Shown: positions 42,182 through 51,526 of the stretch, in pieces | Layout: each line of letters begins with the position of its first letter | Position numbering within the stretch: the first letter of the stretch is position 1 | Origin: Acidithiobacillus sp. HP-2 | GTDB taxonomy: Bacteria; Pseudomonadota; Gammaproteobacteria; Acidithiobacillales; Acidithiobacillaceae | Length of the DNA: 64,000 nt | Assembly: GCF_015100155.1 (NCBI RefSeq) | Contig: NZ_JACKZA010000001.1 | Location: 62,001 to 126,000 of the forward strand | Reading direction: 5' to 3' | The notes under the pieces: generated by a model | Databases searched by the model: none | Told to the model about the DNA's origin: nothing | What the model saw: only the letters and a program-made list of their open reading frames with translations | Program-made: the position numbers and the translations under genes

Positions 42182-44453
42182 GCAAGGCAAATGGTTGGAA
42201 GCGCTGCTGCTCGGGTTGGCGGTTTCAGGATTTGTGGCCTCGATATTTTTGGCTTTTGTCTTGGCGTTGTTGCCAGTCAGTAATCAGGCTCAGGCCTTGG
42301 TGAGCGTGGTTCTGGTCGGTATCCTGATGATGCAGCTTTTTCTGCTCAAACGTCTGGTCTTGCCGCAGTTGCTTGTGGATTCCTTTCGGGTCACCAATAT
42401 TGTCATAGCTATTTATCTGATATTTAGATATTTGGTTTGGCGGGTGGAATTCACCATCGGGGGGTATGGCTTCGCCAGCGACTTTTTTGGCACCTTGCTG
42501 TTTCTGGCAGAGCTTTATGCTGCGGGTTACGCCATTCTGGGATTCTTTGTGACATTCACTCCGAGGCATCGCCAACCTGTCCCCTTGCCATTGGATGCTG
42601 ACTCGTGGCCAGTAGTGGATGTATTGGTCCCAACTTACAACGAACCCACAGAAATTCTCAGGGTTACTCTGTTGGGTGCTTTGCAGATTGATTATCCCAA
42701 AGAAAAGTTTTGCGTACACCTGTTGGATGATGGAGGTACAGATGACCGTTGTGCCAACCCGAAAATTGCGGAGGTCTCCCAGACGCGACGTCGTGACTTG
42801 CAGTCGCTTTGTGAGGCGGTCGGTGCTATTTATCACACGCGGCAACACAATGATCATGCCAAGGCTGGAAACGTCAATGCGGCATTGCCCTCTCTTAATG
42901 GCGACCTGATTGTTATTCTGGATGCCGATCATGTACCCACGCGCGATTTCCTGAAAAATACTGCGGGATTCTTTCTGGCTGATCCCGGGTGTGCGATGGT
43001 GCAAACCCCACACAGCTTCATTAATCCGGATCCGGTAGAAAAGAATCTGAACATTTTTCATGATTCTCCGGCGGAGGCTGAGCTCTTCCAACGTTATATC
43101 CAGGCAGGTCTGGATTCATGGGATGCCAGTTTTTTTGTCGGATCAGCGGCAGTTATTCGTCGTTCCCTGTTACAGGAAATAGGGGGAATACAGACGGAGA
43201 CCTTGACCGAGGATGTTGAAACCGCAATGAAATTGCATTCTCTGGGGTATCGAAGTGTATTTTTGGATCGTTCGCAGGTTCTCGGTTTGCAACCCGAGAC
43301 AGTTACCAGTCTCATTAGTCAGCGGGTACGCTGGGCTCAGGGAGCTATCCAGATTCTGCAAATGAAGAACCCCCTGTTTGCCAAGGGCCTCAGCATTGCA
43401 CAACGGTTAACCTATATTACCAGTTTTTCGTACTGGCTTTTTCCGTATGCCCGCATGATCAACATGTTGGCGCCATCCATGTTTTTGCTCTTTGGTGTCA
43501 TGATATATAACGCGACCATTGAGCAATACCTGATCTATGGTGCTCCCTATTTTTTGGCGACCTGGATCTATTCGGATTTTGTCTATGGACAGGTGCGCTG
43601 GCCACTGACATCAGATGTATATGAGATGGTGCAAACGCCGTTGGCGGCGATCATGTTATTCAGCACCCTGCTTAGACCAGGGAAAAGACCCTTCAATGTG
43701 ACCCCCAAGGGTGAGCAGCTGGATCACGATTTTATTTCTTCAGCGGCCAAGGTACAGAGTGTTTTTTTTGGGATCATCCTGCTGTCTCTGGTCATTGGTA
43801 TTTGGCGTTGGTATGTGCATCCCGGTGAGCGACCACAGTTGGTTTTTACCTTGCTCTGGGAGTTGCTTAACTTCATCATTATTACTGCAACCATGGTCGT
43901 CATGTTGGAACGTCGCCAAAGTCGAGAGAGTTATCGGGTACCGGCACCCGCAGGAATGAAAGTCGATCTGGAACTGCTCAATGGCAGTGTATTGCGATTA
44001 CCAGCGCTGGATCTTTCGATGGGTGGCGTGGGTTTTTCACGTAATGCATGGCCGGCTGGTGCCGGCCAGTTAGCCAGCGTTATCAGGGCAGTACATCTCG
44101 TAGATGAAGAGCGCTCCATACGAAGTGATGCAATTCCCGTTAAGTCCATAGATGGGATTGGTGATCGTTTTGGGGTCCGGTTTGCGTATGTGGATCAGCA
44201 ACAACTCCAGATTGTGGTTAGGTTTTTGTATGGTCACAGTAATCAGGTGACTGCCTTGTTGGCTGCGCGTCGTCGTCGACTCGGCTTCCTGGCTGCCTAT
44301 GCCTATTTTCTGGTCAAGACTGGAGCTGGCCTTTGGTATTGGGGACGGTTTCTTTACCAACGTGGGCGAGAATCATACCTGCTGTGGAATTTGCGTCAGC
44401 GCCGACGTTACGACATGGGTAAAGCGGTGCGCAGATCAAGGCGCTATTTATGA
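42171..44453 (+). CDS. bcsA: Cellulose synthase catalytic subunit BcsA-like with PilZ domain
   Basis: Inner-membrane processive glycosyltransferase family 2 that polymerises and exports a beta-glucan. The start MPFKQGKWLE at 42171 gives 760 residues. Motifs: DVLVPTYNEP, DDGGTD (186-191), DAD (251-253), FFVGSA (321-326; the usual second-position Cys after FF is Val), TED (346-348), QRVRW (384-388), and the gating-loop FNVTPKG near 508-514. A C-terminal PilZ domain has RRQSR (581-585) and DLSMGG (614-619), the c-di-GMP-binding RxxxR and DxSxxG elements, so activity is probably c-di-GMP dependent. About eight membrane helices. Its stop overlaps the bcsB start. Confidence 0.93.
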   Translation: MPFKQGKWLEALLLGLAVSGFVASIFLAFVLALLPVSNQAQALVSVVLVGILMMQLFLLKRLVLPQLLVDSFRVTNIVIAIYLIFRYLVWRVEFTIGGYGFASDFFGTLLFLAELYAAGYAILGFFVTFTPRHRQPVPLPLDADSWPVVDVLVPTYNEPTEILRVTLLGALQIDYPKEKFCVHLLDDGGTDDRCANPKIAEVSQTRRRDLQSLCEAVGAIYHTRQHNDHAKAGNVNAALPSLNGDLIVILDADHVPTRDFLKNTAGFFLADPGCAMVQTPHSFINPDPVEKNLNIFHDSPAEAELFQRYIQAGLDSWDASFFVGSAAVIRRSLLQEIGGIQTETLTEDVETAMKLHSLGYRSVFLDRSQVLGLQPETVTSLISQRVRWAQGAIQILQMKNPLFAKGLSIAQRLTYITSFSYWLFPYARMINMLAPSMFLLFGVMIYNATIEQYLIYGAPYFLATWIYSDFVYGQVRWPLTSDVYEMVQTPLAAIMLFSTLLRPGKRPFNVTPKGEQLDHDFISSAAKVQSVFFGIILLSLVIGIWRWYVHPGERPQLVFTLLWELLNFIIITATMVVMLERRQSRESYRVPAPAGMKVDLELLNGSVLRLPALDLSMGGVGFSRNAWPAGAGQLASVIRAVHLVDEERSIRSDAIPVKSIDGIGDRFGVRFAYVDQQQLQIVVRFLYGHSNQVTALLAARRRRLGFLAAYAYFLVKTGAGLWYWGRFLYQRGRESYLLWNLRQRRRYDMGKAVRRSRRYL

Positions 44454-46525
44454 TGCAGATTGTCTGGTCCAGGATTAAGTGGGGCGGTTTTCCTTGCTTG
44501 GGTTTCCTGCTTGCTCTTGGAACCCTGTTTTTGCTTGAGACTGGCCAGTGTTGGGCCTCAGTGGAACAAAAATCCCTGGCGCAGTTGATGGAAAGCAAGC
44601 GGTTTATCAGTCTTAACGGTAATCAGCCCAAGCTCCAGGCCACTTGGCAAATTCCTGTGCAGGAACAGGCAGTCCACTCAACGCTGGCATTACACTATTT
44701 TGTTGGGCCAAGCACTGCGCCAGGAACAGAGCTGGTTATTGCGCTCAATGGTAAGGATGTGGGAGCCGTTCGGGAAAATCCAGATTATCCGCAGGGCGAA
44801 CTGACTGTTTTGCTGGAACCCGGTGAGCTCGGAGGAGGTAATCAGATTCTCTCCATCGCCTTGCGCTCACCAAAAGGTATTATCGGAGATTCCGTCAAGG
44901 GATGGACGCAGATTGACGCGTATGAATCGCAGCTGCAGTTTCGATTGCAGCCAAAACCCTGGAGAACAATCCAGTTCAATGATCTCCAGACTCTTTTTCA
45001 AAGAGATCAGAATGCATCAATCCCATTGCCCGTAGTATTCCTGGGGCGAATATCTCCCATTCTTATTCAGGCCGCGCAACAGGCGGTAGCTGGTATTGCA
45101 ATGCGCACGGACAAAACCGTCGCGGTACGGGTGTTCCCAAATATTGCGCAGGCAACAGCACGGTCCGCACCCCTGATTCTTTTACTTGGGGCCCAGACTG
45201 CTGAAGGGACGAGCAAAGTTTCCGGGTCCGATGCGAGAGTACTGCTGAGACCCGTGGATGATTCGCGAACAGCATTGGTGTTGTCCTTCACGGGTCGTAA
45301 CGATGATGCGGTGTTGCGGGCGGCACAGGCCTTTGCGCAGAACCGAGGAGACCTTCCACTGGGTGACAACTGGCAGATCGGATTGATGGATACAAAAACG
45401 GCAGGGCGCCCAAACTTGTGGCGAGGGCAGCCGGTTCTCCGGCCCGGTGGTGTAGCGAAGGTTGGACGCGTAGAACAGATTGATGCCTCCCTTGTGGGGG
45501 GGGCATTGAGTCTTCTTCATTTCTCCTTTTGGATGCCTGGTGGCCAATTCGCAGATCGTCAGAAGCAAATGACCCTGGATCTGAATCTGGCAGTTGATCC
45601 TGGCAGGCACTCTGGGCAGAGACCGTTGGTGATTGTTCGGGCAAATGGCAACTGGATTTCTCAGTGGAAGCTTGGAACCGGAGTGGGTCATTATACGACC
45701 ACCGTTCCGTTTTCCGCCCTGGTGGCTGGAGTCAATCGACTCAGTCTGGATGTGCATGGCGCCCATGTGAAAATCTTACCGGGATCGACCATGCGCCTTC
45801 CGAAAACCCACCAGTATGCTCATCTGCCCAATCTACAGCTACTGGCAAGAACGGCTTTTCCTCTGGTCCGCGACGGCAATGCCAAAAGTCTGCGTATGAT
45901 CTATCTGAACTCTACGTCAGAAATGTTATCTGCGGGATTAACTTTATTTGCCAAACTAGCTCAGGTCAGCCGCAGTACTTTGCCGGCAGCGGTCGTTTTC
46001 ATGGGGCATCCATTGCCAGGTGGAGGCAGTCAGGTGATTCTTGGTACGCCAGCGGATTTGAAACCAGCAGGGCAAATCAATGTGCCAGTTCAGTTCGTAC
46101 ACGGCGCTCTTCGTTGGCAAAGCCCTGGTTCCGGGAGTCAATGGACCAGCAGCCAAAATCCTTCGGCCCGGGCGTATCTGCTGGAAACTCCAGCGGGTAA
46201 AGGTTCGGAGTACTGGAATCTGTGGTTCTTGATACCATCAGCAGAGTCGGCTGAATCTGCGGCAGACCTGCTCGTCCAGAAGGATAACTGGTCCTCATTG
46301 ATCGGAGACTTTGCCTGGTTGGATGCTCATGACCATTATCACTCGGTAATGTTGGGCAAACAGCAGATTTATGGCAATCATCAAAATTCGTGGTACTGGA
46401 TTTACCTTTTTTCGTTACGGCCCATCTGGTGGGTGATCGTAGTGCTGACAATCCTTTTCCTGGGCAGCATTTCGGCAGGATGGCTGTCTCAACACCGTCG
46501 CAAACAGTGGGGGGCTCATGGATAA
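44450..46525 (+). CDS. bcsB: Cellulose synthase periplasmic subunit BcsB-like
   Basis: Partner of BcsA that guides the polymer through the periplasm. The 691-residue protein has a signal peptide (ending near CWASV), a long beta-rich carbohydrate-binding/flavodoxin-like region, for example YFVGPSTAPGTELVIALNG and LVGGALSLLHFSFWMPGGQF, and a C-terminal membrane anchor WYWIYLFSLRPIWWVIVV with positively charged tail. The order and the anchor match BcsB. It starts inside the bcsA stop (ATGA) and overlaps the bcsC-like gene by eight bases. Confidence 0.85.
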   Translation: MMQIVWSRIKWGGFPCLGFLLALGTLFLLETGQCWASVEQKSLAQLMESKRFISLNGNQPKLQATWQIPVQEQAVHSTLALHYFVGPSTAPGTELVIALNGKDVGAVRENPDYPQGELTVLLEPGELGGGNQILSIALRSPKGIIGDSVKGWTQIDAYESQLQFRLQPKPWRTIQFNDLQTLFQRDQNASIPLPVVFLGRISPILIQAAQQAVAGIAMRTDKTVAVRVFPNIAQATARSAPLILLLGAQTAEGTSKVSGSDARVLLRPVDDSRTALVLSFTGRNDDAVLRAAQAFAQNRGDLPLGDNWQIGLMDTKTAGRPNLWRGQPVLRPGGVAKVGRVEQIDASLVGGALSLLHFSFWMPGGQFADRQKQMTLDLNLAVDPGRHSGQRPLVIVRANGNWISQWKLGTGVGHYTTTVPFSALVAGVNRLSLDVHGAHVKILPGSTMRLPKTHQYAHLPNLQLLARTAFPLVRDGNAKSLRMIYLNSTSEMLSAGLTLFAKLAQVSRSTLPAAVVFMGHPLPGGGSQVILGTPADLKPAGQINVPVQFVHGALRWQSPGSGSQWTSSQNPSARAYLLETPAGKGSEYWNLWFLIPSAESAESAADLLVQKDNWSSLIGDFAWLDAHDHYHSVMLGKQQIYGNHQNSWYWIYLFSLRPIWWVIVVLTILFLGSISAGWLSQHRRKQWGAHG

Positions 46526-49340
46526 TCCTTTCCGGACCTTTGGGCGACTTCTGATGTTGCTCGGCTGTTTGGCTGCCGTGCTGTTCTTGCCGGTACGTTC
46601 TGCTCTTGCAAGTGTCTTGGGGCAGGAACATTCCAGTTCAATGCTTGAACAGATAACCGGTTCCAAAGGAATGTCCGGTAAAACCCTCAATTCAGCAACA
46701 TCAGCGATCTGGAGGGCTATCAACGCTCGGGACCTGGATTCTGCCAGAAAGCTCATTGCCCAGACACGAAACAGATTTCAAGGCTGGCGGCCCAGTGCCA
46801 ATATGCGCTTTGTTTTGGCAGAGCAGGAAGTTTGGCAGAGTCTTCGCGACCGTCCTTTACCAGTAGCCAGGGGTCAGATTCATGTTTTTGCGGACCAGTA
46901 TCAGCATGGTTCCTTCGCCAGCGACGCGGCAAAATCACTTCAAAAGATGCGTTCAGTATTGATAGACAGAGAGCTTTGGCGGGCTCAGCAAAATGGGGAA
47001 ACACCAACACAAATTCAGACCCGGATTCGTATAGCCCAGAAGGATTTACCAGACTACCATGCTCCCGCAGCCCTGCTGACGCGCTTGTCTACTGAATTGA
47101 CCGCACAATCAATACCAGAGCTTGCCAAGAAGCGGCAATGGACGACGATTTTGGCCATGTCCCGGCGTCTTCCGGCTATGTTTTCGTCTCCTTATCTGGA
47201 AAATCAGCAGTGGTTGGCCCAAGCCGAAGCCCACCAAGGTAGTCTGCTCATGGCCGGACGTTACTATTATCGGCAGATTCACCTTGCCAACAACTACAAA
47301 GAAGCTTTCTCGGAGCTCAAAGATGCTGCGGAAGTCATGCCAAGTTCGGTAGTGCAGATTTTACTTGAGGTCGTAGAAAAGCGTTATCCAGATCAACTTC
47401 CCTCCCTGCAAAAATGGCATCTGGACGTCTTGTTGGGCGATGCTGCCCGACGTCATTCTGTTGGTCAGAACGAGCGTGCATGGTTAGATCTGCAACCGCA
47501 TTTGACTGCTATCGAGGCCCGACATCAGGCGCAAGATGCCCGTCTGATTGCGGCGATTTTGGGCGCGTTGGGAAGACCCGGGGAGTCCCTGCACTGGTGG
47601 TTTATGGCGGCACAGTGGTCCAAGAAAAGTGCCGATTGGCAGACGGTAGGCAGCATTGCCATGGCTGATGGAGATCTGGATCTTACAGCACAAAGCCTGG
47701 CTCATCTCTCCCCGGCGGCTAACAGTGCCAAGCCGATTTTCGCGTGGTATTACCAGCAGAGAGGGCTACAGGCCTACGAACAGAAGGATTACGCAAAAAC
47801 ACTGGACGACCTCGCTCTTAGTCAGAAAAGCAAGGCTCTCCCGCCAGGTCTAAAGAGCATTGAGGCTTGGTCCCTGCTGCATCTCAAACAATATGTAGCT
47901 GCCAGCAGAGGTTTTTCCTCCTTGTACGAGAAAAACCCTGATCGTGCCAACGCCGGCGGGATTGTCACTGCAGATTTTTCTGCCAAAAAGCTTTCCCATG
48001 CTTACGATTTGGCCCGTAAGCGCAGCGGGGTATTGACTACCCTCCTTCCTATGGAAAGCATGACCCGGAATGTATCCTGGATCAACGAAATTCCATGGCG
48101 CCTAGCTGCTGATGGTCATATAGCGCTGCCAGAAAAACGATCTAGTTATCTGGCTATTGCCGCAACGGATATCTGGCGTGGGGGTTCTGGGGTTGATGGC
48201 AACAATTTCAATGCGTTGGTCCCCAGTTTTTTTGGACAATGGGGTTTCAATTGGCATTTGGCGGGCTTCGCCCAGCTTTCCGTCCCCTCGGTGCGGGCTA
48301 ATTCGGCTTCGTTGAATGCTTCTGTCCGTAATGACCAAGGGGCCATGTTAAGTTCCGGGGCGCTATCTGGAAGGAATTGGATGGCCCCTGGTTTGCTCCT
48401 GGGCCTTGATGATGTTCGCTCAGGCCAAAGCTGGCGTGTGGCATTGGGTTGGACCTCTCCCTCCAGTCTCGGCGGTGGTACAGCTCAGGGGGCAGCGCAG
48501 TATCGCTGGGATTTAGGGAAGTCCAAATCCTACCTGCAACTGGACGCTTTGCGGCAGGCTGTGCAGCAGACCTGGATTTCTTATCAGGGTGTGAACGCGC
48601 AGATAACTCTATCTGACCCATCAAGCGGGCAACTAACCCATACGTTGGATTACCAGTGGGGTGCCGCTATGCACAATGAGCTGGGTGGAAGCCTGTATTG
48701 GACAGGCTCTGAACCCAATTCCTGGGATTATCTGGTCAGTAGTCATTTTGATCTCATCACGGGACGTAATTTGCGCAACAATCCAGGCTGGACAGCGTAC
48801 TTATCGGCAATGAAGCCCGTACTCAGCAACGCCCACTGGTGGGCGGCCATAGGCCCGGCAGCGTATGGTGAGGGTTACGCCCATAATCAGAATTTTTCCA
48901 GTCCCGGTTATGGGGACTATTACAGTCCCAGTTGGTTGCTACAACCTCAACTGGCCATGGCGCTCAGTCACTGGTGGTCCAATGGGAAGCTCTCGGTAGC
49001 TGCTTCTCTGGGCTATCAGTGGGCGCGGACGGCGGCCGCCCCATTTATAGCTGCTCCCAACTTGCGCTCCCAATTGTCATCACTACAAGATGGCCTGGAT
49101 TTGACCAATGCCAGTTACACGGCTGCCCAGACGAGCAATGTTTCCGGCGCACTCAATGTCCTGTTCACCCAGCAGCTTTCTCAGCATTGGTTTGTCGATG
49201 GGGCAGCCAGTTATCAGGCCAATCCTGCCTTTTCTCAGGTGCAGTTCGGCCTGGATCTCCGCTGTGTGTTATCAGGTAATCATCTGCCCGACCTGGCCTC
49301 AGCCCGACTCATGGCGAGTCCCGGACGAGTACTGCCATGA
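46518..49340 (+). CDS. bcsC: Cellulose synthase outer-membrane subunit BcsC-like (TPR + beta-barrel)
   Basis: A 940-residue exported protein. The signal peptide ends near SALAS. A long helical repeat region (about 50-500) with TPR-like units such as GRYYYRQIHLANNYKEAFSEL and QRGLQAYEQKDYAKTLDDLAL fits the periplasmic scaffold. The last ~350 residues look like a beta-barrel with alternating aromatic strands (WAAIGPAAYGEGYAHNQNFSSPGYGDYYSP), consistent with the BcsC outer-membrane pore. It is shorter than E. coli BcsC (about 1150), mainly in the repeats. It overlaps the genes on either side. Confidence 0.82.
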   Translation: MDNPFRTFGRLLMLLGCLAAVLFLPVRSALASVLGQEHSSSMLEQITGSKGMSGKTLNSATSAIWRAINARDLDSARKLIAQTRNRFQGWRPSANMRFVLAEQEVWQSLRDRPLPVARGQIHVFADQYQHGSFASDAAKSLQKMRSVLIDRELWRAQQNGETPTQIQTRIRIAQKDLPDYHAPAALLTRLSTELTAQSIPELAKKRQWTTILAMSRRLPAMFSSPYLENQQWLAQAEAHQGSLLMAGRYYYRQIHLANNYKEAFSELKDAAEVMPSSVVQILLEVVEKRYPDQLPSLQKWHLDVLLGDAARRHSVGQNERAWLDLQPHLTAIEARHQAQDARLIAAILGALGRPGESLHWWFMAAQWSKKSADWQTVGSIAMADGDLDLTAQSLAHLSPAANSAKPIFAWYYQQRGLQAYEQKDYAKTLDDLALSQKSKALPPGLKSIEAWSLLHLKQYVAASRGFSSLYEKNPDRANAGGIVTADFSAKKLSHAYDLARKRSGVLTTLLPMESMTRNVSWINEIPWRLAADGHIALPEKRSSYLAIAATDIWRGGSGVDGNNFNALVPSFFGQWGFNWHLAGFAQLSVPSVRANSASLNASVRNDQGAMLSSGALSGRNWMAPGLLLGLDDVRSGQSWRVALGWTSPSSLGGGTAQGAAQYRWDLGKSKSYLQLDALRQAVQQTWISYQGVNAQITLSDPSSGQLTHTLDYQWGAAMHNELGGSLYWTGSEPNSWDYLVSSHFDLITGRNLRNNPGWTAYLSAMKPVLSNAHWWAAIGPAAYGEGYAHNQNFSSPGYGDYYSPSWLLQPQLAMALSHWWSNGKLSVAASLGYQWARTAAAPFIAAPNLRSQLSSLQDGLDLTNASYTAAQTSNVSGALNVLFTQQLSQHWFVDGAASYQANPAFSQVQFGLDLRCVLSGNHLPDLASARLMASPGRVLP

Positions 49341-50491
49341 GGCGATGGTGGCGACAAGCGTGCCGACTGCTGGGGCTGATAGTGCTCTTGATGAGCCCCC
49401 TCAGCGCTGCGGCTGTGGTGCCAGGCGCCTGGTTGCAGTTCTGGAGCGCTTATCAGCAGCATTTCATTGATCCTCAGGGCCGGGTCATAGATTGGGTCGA
49501 GGGTGGCATCACCACCTCAGAGGGGCAGTCTTATGCCTTGTTTTTTGCCTTGGTGAGTAATGAGCCCCAGACATTTGCCCGCATCCTGAGTTGGACTCAG
49601 ATAAACCTGGCCCAAGGAAATTTGGCACAGAATCTGCCCATTTGGCGCTGGGGCAAACAGGACGACGGCCAATGGGGTCCCCTCAGCGGTAATCACGCCG
49701 CCGATTCTGACTTGTGGATTGCTTATGACCTCCTGCAGGCAGGGCGTCTATGGAATAATGAACACTACACCCAAATGGGAAGGTCTTTGGCTCAGCGGAT
49801 TGCCGCCCAAGAGATTTTGCCCATGAAGGGGGCTGGACCCATGCTCATTCCCGGAGAAAAATATTTCCGTTTCGGTGTTTCTTTGGTGATCAATCCCAGT
49901 TACTTGCCCCCATTTCTGTTGGCCAGCCTTGCCGAAGCCCTCCCTGATGGACCCTGGCGGGAGATGTCTAAATACCTGCCGAGAGTTATCGCCAAGACAT
50001 CTCCCCATGGTTTTTCGCCTGACTGGATTAGCTATAGTCCTGATCGAGGCTACTTCCCAGCTCCCCAAGGCGTGGAAGGAAGTTACAATGCGATCAGAGT
50101 CTATCTTTGGGCAGGAATGACGAACCCGGATACGCCGGGTGCTAAAGCAGTACTCGATTCCCTCTGGGGAATGGCTTTATACATGAAGACACATGATCTG
50201 CCACCGCTACAAGAGAATTATCAATCGGGGCTGGTACAGGGTACGGGACCCAGCGGTTTTTCGGCAGCACTTCTCCCTTTTCTGGTACAGTATAAGATGC
50301 CGGAGGCGGCGAAAGTGCAGCTAGCCCGCCTCGAAGCCGAGCGTAGCCCCGCCACGGGACTTTATGGTTATCCACCTGTTCATTACTATAATCAGAATCT
50401 GGCGTTGTTCGGATTGGGTTGGTACAACGGAGCATTTCGCTTCGGTCCCCACGGTAACCTTCGACCTTCCTGGGATACAGGAAGCCGGTGA
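49337..50491 (+). CDS. bcsZ: Periplasmic endoglucanase BcsZ-like (GH8)
   Basis: Trims beta-1,4-glucan during cellulose export. A 384-residue protein with a signal peptide (ending near AAAV). The GH8 core includes VEGGITTSEGQSYALFFALVSN, with the catalytic Glu in SEGQSYA near residue 58, then WRWGKQDDGQWGPLSGNHAADSDLWIAYDLL, whose Asp residues form the second catalytic site. PSYLPPF and DWISYSPDRGYFPAPQG are also family elements. Its start overlaps the stop of the bcsC-like gene. Its presence strongly supports a beta-1,4-glucan backbone. It is the last gene of the operon. Confidence 0.92.
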   Translation: MRRWWRQACRLLGLIVLLMSPLSAAAVVPGAWLQFWSAYQQHFIDPQGRVIDWVEGGITTSEGQSYALFFALVSNEPQTFARILSWTQINLAQGNLAQNLPIWRWGKQDDGQWGPLSGNHAADSDLWIAYDLLQAGRLWNNEHYTQMGRSLAQRIAAQEILPMKGAGPMLIPGEKYFRFGVSLVINPSYLPPFLLASLAEALPDGPWREMSKYLPRVIAKTSPHGFSPDWISYSPDRGYFPAPQGVEGSYNAIRVYLWAGMTNPDTPGAKAVLDSLWGMALYMKTHDLPPLQENYQSGLVQGTGPSGFSAALLPFLVQYKMPEAAKVQLARLEAERSPATGLYGYPPVHYYNQNLALFGLGWYNGAFRFGPHGNLRPSWDTGSR

Positions 50492-50526
50492 CTGAACTTT
50501 GTCATGATGTTGAATTGAGCAAAAAC

Positions 50527-50601
50527 TGATCTGATAGTACGCCAGAACTCAGCAGCACCAGCGATATATTCTGGTACTCCTGCTTCAGGATGATCTGATA
50601 G
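50527..50601. repeat. Direct repeat and hairpin downstream of bcsZ
   Basis: TGATCTGATAG occurs at 50527-50537 and 50591-50601. Between them, AGTACGCCAGAA (50536-50547) can pair with TTCTGGTACT (50569-50578) with one bulge. The right repeat lies in the last codons of the convergent DUF4239 gene. It may be a shared terminator or an insertion scar; neither is proven. Confidence 0.4.
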
Positions 50602-51370
50602 CGCTTGTCTGCATCCCCTGCAGGGTTTCGACCAGTAAGTGATCCGCCGAGTCGACACGGATGAAGCCGAGGCGTGGATATTCCAGATCACGAATCACGA
50701 AAATGGTGATGGTCAGCGCGGCGGAAAAAATGATGACCTGTAGCCAGGGAATGCGCTGGTGGTCGGTCATGCCATAGCCTGCCAGCAGGGCAGAAATCCA
50801 GGACAGTGCGAAAAGCAGAATTTCTATGACTATTGGTGGATGATTTCGGGTGGCTGCAAGGCGGGTGGTGGTAATATCAAACATGGCATTCAGTGCACGG
50901 CTGACCAGGCTTAATATGGCTGTGTTGCCGGTGTGTTGGGCCGCACGGGTCGCTTCTGTCCAGATTTGTTGCTGTAATTGAATACTACGCTGATAGGCGT
51001 CCAGAGCTGCAGGGGTGTTGGTACCAATGTGCTGATATGTTTCCAGTCGGGTTTGCAGGTATTGTTGCATTTTTTTGCGCAGGGCCATCTGCTGTGTTGC
51101 TGGCAATAAATCCAGCCGCAGATAGGCGGTGCCGACCGCATTGGCTTCTTCGGTAATCAGATCGCGGCGGTGTTCAAAGCGTTCGGCGGCACCGGAAAAG
51201 GAAAACGCCAACAGTAATCCCAAAAGTCCGAATACGGCCCCGTTCAGTGCCCCAGAACCGCCGTCAGCCCGACTGCGTTTGCCGATCTTGAAGCCTACAA
51301 AAACGCATAAAATCAAGCCAATAAACAATACCGCAGAGTACGCCCAGGGATTAAGCAATGGCGGATTCAT
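50585..51370 (-). CDS. DUF4239 membrane protein
   Basis: A 261-residue protein of unknown function (bestrophin-like DUF4239 family). The start MNPPLLNPWAYS at 51368-51370 has AAGGA upstream; the 19-codon extension is not supported. A first hydrophobic helix (about 10-28) is followed by a second (about 46-63, GAVFGLLGLLLAFSFSGAAERFEHRRDLITEEANAVGTAYLRLDLL). A soluble helical segment and two more helices near the C-terminus follow. The family motif ERFxxRRxLIxxEANAIGTAYLR is well preserved. It is divergent from galE. Confidence 0.82.
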   Translation of the reverse strand: MNPPLLNPWAYSAVLFIGLILCVFVGFKIGKRSRADGGSGALNGAVFGLLGLLLAFSFSGAAERFEHRRDLITEEANAVGTAYLRLDLLPATQQMALRKKMQQYLQTRLETYQHIGTNTPAALDAYQRSIQLQQQIWTEATRAAQHTGNTAILSLVSRALNAMFDITTTRLAATRNHPPIVIEILLFALSWISALLAGYGMTDHQRIPWLQVIIFSAALTITIFVIRDLEYPRLGFIRVDSADHLLVETLQGMQTSAIRSS

Positions 51371-51526
51371 AAAGTCCTTTGGAAGCGCATGGAGAGGCCT
51401 GATTAACTTGGGAACAGTTTGCCCCATGCTGTGCTTTTTCGCTAGAATCCAGACAGCAAAAATGAACAGTTGGTCCGAAAGGTTACTTGTTCAGTAAACG
51501 CATTATCTGACCGAGGCAGACAATTC

